A stretch of 64,000 bases of DNA from Sclerodactyla briareus (Eukaryota; Echinodermata; Holothuroidea; Dendrochirotida; Sclerodactylidae), in assembly GCA_026419785.1 (NCBI GenBank), contig JAODTK010005687.1, forward strand, positions 86,926-150,925, given 5' to 3'. Below the pieces are notes generated by a model. That model did no database searches. It saw nothing but the letters and a program-made list of their open reading frames with translations, and was not told the DNA's origin. This document shows positions 60,591-64,000 of the stretch, one piece after another (position 1 is the stretch's first letter; each line of letters opens with the position of its first letter). A program made the translations under genes and the position numbers.

Positions 60591-61309
60591 AACTTCTGAA
60601 GAACCCATGGGTACCACTAGTCATAATAACACTGACAGAGTATCACAGTATCCAGCATAATCTGTATGTTGTTGCTCTTGTAATTGATAATTTGATAAAT
60701 GATAGCTCATCAATAGATATAATAGAACTATGACAGTATATTGACCTCATTCGTGAAAAGTCAGGCACCCATGCAGATATAATGTTGACTGAAATTTTCA
60801 AGTCAAATGCCTGCGAGAATAATGTACAATTAATGTGCAAAAGCCTATAGGGCATAGATAAAAATGTGCATGGGCTGGAAGACTTGGGTTCAATGTTATT
60901 TCTTGCACCACCAAACCTTCCAATATACGAGATACATTCCAAACATTGACTGACTTGGTGGCGTCCCAATCTGGAAGTGAATCCATACTCCCCAACAAGA
61001 GCACTGATGAATGCATCGAATCCTTCAGTAAGCATTGCCAGTCCAAACTGCACAGACATCAACGCTCTGACATAGCTTCTCTTCCCGAAATTACTGCGGG
61101 AGCAAAATTGGTATTTGTTGGTAGCTCCCCCAAGGCGATCGCCCCCAGTGTCCCGCCTTGTTGCGCGAACATGTTCACGTCTATAAGCCACCATGCAAAC
61201 AATGCCAAGGCATCCATTGTCACTTAAAGATTTCGGTAAATAAGCCTTTTAACAGAAACGCCTTCTAATCCGTTGACCATTTCAAATTCAAAAGGACGAT
61301 CAACATTCG
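60591..61309. other. No gene supported
   Basis: A 183-codon minus-strand frame (60643-61194) and a 93-codon plus-strand frame (60946-61227) overlap antisense. Neither shows a motif I recognise and I do not call them genes. Confidence 0.35.
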
Positions 61310-62060
61310 GCGTGATTGGCCCTGATGGCCCTCGGGCCCCAAACTGGGCTCAAGTCCAAAAATCCTGATACCCTGAAAGTACAGCTACTAGACCCTCATT
61401 ATACCGAACAACCGCACGGACTTGTGCATCGAAATTTGTATAAGCATTTTGCATGATTTAAGATGATAGGCCCTAGGGGTCCACATTGTGCCTTCAGCCG
61501 AAGTTCCAAACACCCCCAATGGACCCACTAACCGAGGAGCATTACAGTAACTTTAATAAAATCAATTGGTACTTGTGGAGATCATTTCAGTACCATTGTT
61601 GTGAAATTTCATAGATTGGCCCTCTGCCGAAGTGGAACCTTAAATCGAAATTTCATGAACACCCCAGGTTAACACTGTAGACCCTCATTGATGAACGAAT
61701 GGTAGTACTGTGCCCAAAACTTGTTGAATAGAAACTTTTGCGTAATTCCCATAGTGGCCCTCGTCCCCACTAGGCCTTGGTCTCAAACCCCGGCACCCTG
61801 AAGGTCCAGCTATTAGACCATCTTGATGAGTCGAACATCCGCATGTGCGACTAATTTATAGAAATACAGATTTAACAGTATTTCATATACTGGGCCCTAG
61901 GCCCAAACGTCCCTGTACCAAAACTTCTCACAAACCCCCATGGCCCTCTACCCAAGGATCATTCCATGTACCTTTGAATACAGGCCATTGCCCTCTCAGT
62001 GTCTCGCCGAAGCATGGTCTACTTCTGTTAGTCACCATGCAACCATTTACAAGGCATTCC
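61310..62060 (+). repeat. Complex satellite, block 1, monomer about 145 bp
   Basis: GGCCCT/GGGCCC-rich starts recur at about 61314, 61461, 61609, 61749 and 61888 (spacings 139-148). Each is followed by CC(A)AA(A/T)TTCC-type, CACCC and GTACAGCTA(C/T)TAGACC-type words. GACC(C/A)TC(A)TT...GA occurs at 61392, 61680 and 61814. A second unit type carries AGGAGCATTACAGTAAC and GTACCATTGTTGTGAAATTT. Two unit types therefore alternate irregularly. Confidence 0.75.
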
Positions 62061-63049
62061 CTGTGTCGTTTAAAGATTTAAATATTAGCATTTAACAGAA
62101 ACCGCCTCCTAATCAGTGACCACTTTCAATTCAAAATGAACTGATCATTGACATGTCTACTGAAGGAGTAAATGTTCTGTGGGAATTGTGACTGAATCGC
62201 CTAATTAGGTGCAATTTTAGCATTCAGATCAAGTTCATGAAAACCGGGGACCAAACTCTAAAATTCGCATAAATACCTGTTGAATGACCTCCATGACCCT
62301 GAATCCATGAATAAACTAGAGCACCAATGGTGCTGTAGCTCAAACCACCCAAATGTACCACGACGTATTGTTAATGTTCAAGATCCTGAGACCAAGAAGA
62401 CAGTTTCAAACAATGGCCTATTGGTGTGCCCCGGTAATGCCTAGTTTGACATTTATCTGCAGATGCCACGGATGTCAATAGCAGTTCATAAACATTGTTA
62501 TTAGTTGGTCGATGTCCCATCAAAGACGGACCAATTGAGAGAGCAAAAGACAATTTCACACAGTGGCCCATTGTGTCCCTTTATGACCCATTACTTGACC
62601 TTCACATGGTCAAGATGTCCTTTAAGGTCGATGACCTTGGGTTCAAGTTTTGATAAAAATATCGAAGAATGACTGTTTTTTGCTCTTTTCATCAGACTGT
62701 TTCAATTCTAATGACACATCATGATTTGCATCAACAATCTGCAAACCAGCTGGAAAGAGAACTTTATGCAGTTTTCAAGAAAATCTATGTATTTGTAGGC
62801 GGATATACTGTTGGAAATTAGACACATAATGCCCTATATGGCCCTTTATTAACTTTTGACCCGGACCTCCACAAAGTCAAACCTGTTCCATGTAAGTCAA
62901 TTAACATTGTGTCCCAGTTTTGTCGCATCTGTCCACAGAATGACTGTTAGGGGACAAAAAGGCATGTTGACACACTGGATCGATTAAGAATAGGCTTATG
63001 CCCACGTTGCTCCCGGAACCAAAAAGTCTTGAAAAGCCTGTAGCACTGG
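62061..63049. other. Spacer between satellite blocks with AGGTCA-type repeat
   Basis: The stretch 62590-62700 carries TTGACCTTCACATGGTCAAG, AAGGTCGATGACCTTGGG and GAAGAATGACTG. The stretch 62850-62960 carries TTGACCCGGACCTCC, AAAGTCAAACC and CAGAATGACTGTTAGGGG. These are members of the dispersed AGGTCA-containing family. No gene. Confidence 0.45.
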
Positions 63050-64000
63050 GCACCAAAATATGCGGAAGCGAAGCCTTTTACTGAATTGCATGCACATGAT
63101 GGGCCCCGGGCCCCACACTGGTCTCAACTCCAAAATTCCTGAGAACCTTTAGAGTACGGCAATTAGACCGTCATCATGACCGGACATCAACACTGACTTG
63201 TGCACTCAAAATATGTAGAATCAGTTTCTGGCATGATTTTAACATGATGTGGCCCTCAAAGGGCCCCCCCCACATTGGGGCCTTGAGCCAGAGATTCGTA
63301 AACAACCCTGATGACCACTAATCAAGGAGTATTACATGTACCTTTAAAGAGAATCAATTGAAACTTTTTTAATAGATGTATTTCCCCCAATTACCATGTG
63401 TGAAATCCATGGAATTCATAAATTGGGCCCTCGGGCCCAGTGGGACCTTGGATAAAAAATTCTGAACCCCCCGGAGGTACGACTGTTAGACCATGACCCA
63501 TGACCAAATGTCGCACTGTGCACCAGAACTTGTAAGAGGGGATATTGGCAAATTCCAGATGATGGCCCCAGGCTCCACACTGGGCCTTGGGTTCTGAATT
63601 CCTGTTGCACCCTAAAGTTATGCCTTGGTCATGGCTATTAGACCATCATTAATGAAACAATATCATCCGCATGGTGCAACTAAATTTGCAGGAGATACAG
63701 ATTTTGTGTTATTCCACATAATGCCCACTGGCCCCAAATTCCTGACACCCCAATCGCCCTCTACCCTAGCAACATTAAGTACCTCTGAAGAAATAAATTT
63801 AAGCCTGTTGTGAGGAGATGCATTTCAAGTACCATTGTGTGAAATTTCATAAATGGGCCCCCAGGCCCAAGTGGACCTTGCCAAAATTCCGAACACCCAA
63901 ATGTACACTGATAGTCCCTCATTAAGACCGAACATCAGCGCTGTGCCCCACAATTGTAGAGGATATACATTTTTGAATTTTACCAAATGGCCTATATGCC
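63050..64000 (+). repeat. Complex satellite, block 2, running off the window end
   Basis: Same units as block 1: GGGCCC-rich starts near 63098, 63248, 63413, 63560, about 63720 and 63845 (mostly 125-165 apart), with GACC(G/A)TCAT...GACC(G/A)... at 63166, 63489, 63642 and 63911. GTACCATTGTGTGAAATTTC at 63830 matches the block 1 word at 61590. The array is cut by the window end, so its full length is unknown. Confidence 0.78.

Noticed and set aside
60643..61194. 183-codon minus-strand frame
   Set aside because: It overlaps an antisense open frame, with no recognised domain; long by chance or part of an old repeat.

Overview
This window looks like nuclear DNA from a multicellular animal, most likely a marine invertebrate. 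The evidence is one intron-split gene with GT-AG junctions, tRNA-derived SINEs, CR1/L2-like LINE tails, hAT-type transposons, microsatellites, long poly-G/poly-C/poly-A runs and a very low density of convincing coding sequence. The repeats resemble what I know from invertebrate deuterostomes such as echinoderms, but that is an inference; nothing here fixes the species. No bacterial operon, rRNA gene, functional tRNA gene or CRISPR array was found. Nearly all open frames of 60-190 codons look like chance openings or translated repeats.

The one gene I can name is a TRUB1-like tRNA pseudouridine synthase on the plus strand, assembled by eye from six exons between about 37.66 and 43.78 kb. It keeps the catalytic Asp motif and the later family motifs. 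It also has a one-base frame slip in exon 1, a one-base phase mismatch between exons 3 and 4, and a CG where an AG acceptor is expected at exon 6. Either the assembly has residual indel errors or the copy is decaying. Its C-terminal exon(s) were not found.

Layout: 0-13 kb is gene-free DNA with two diverged duplicated repeat pairs. 13.4-20.2 kb holds a SINE, a 90-bp minisatellite, a LINE tail and a transposon with terminal inverted repeats. 26.5-28.1 kb is a two-copy tandem duplication. 28.6-29.0 kb is a TATA-plus-CpG segment with a possible short first coding exon. 31.1-33.5 kb is a probable hAT-like element inside a TCTA microsatellite. 35.15-35.59 kb is a foldback element. 37.6-43.8 kb is the TRUB1-like gene, whose third intron carries a SINE and an 803-bp hAT element with an exact 8-bp target duplication. 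47.5-48.3 kb is a CCAT/CTAT array. 54.7-55.4 kb is a large palindrome. 57.5-58.0 kb is a 45-bp minisatellite. 60.1-60.6 kb is a SINE. 61.3 kb to the window end holds two blocks of a complex satellite with monomers of about 145-150 bp.

The genes do not form a pathway; the interest lies in mobile-element architecture and in the damaged-looking TRUB1 gene. I saw no clear undescribed biological system. The strongest leads are the paired hAT-like elements with near-identical subterminal arrays, the two large foldback elements and the terminal satellite.
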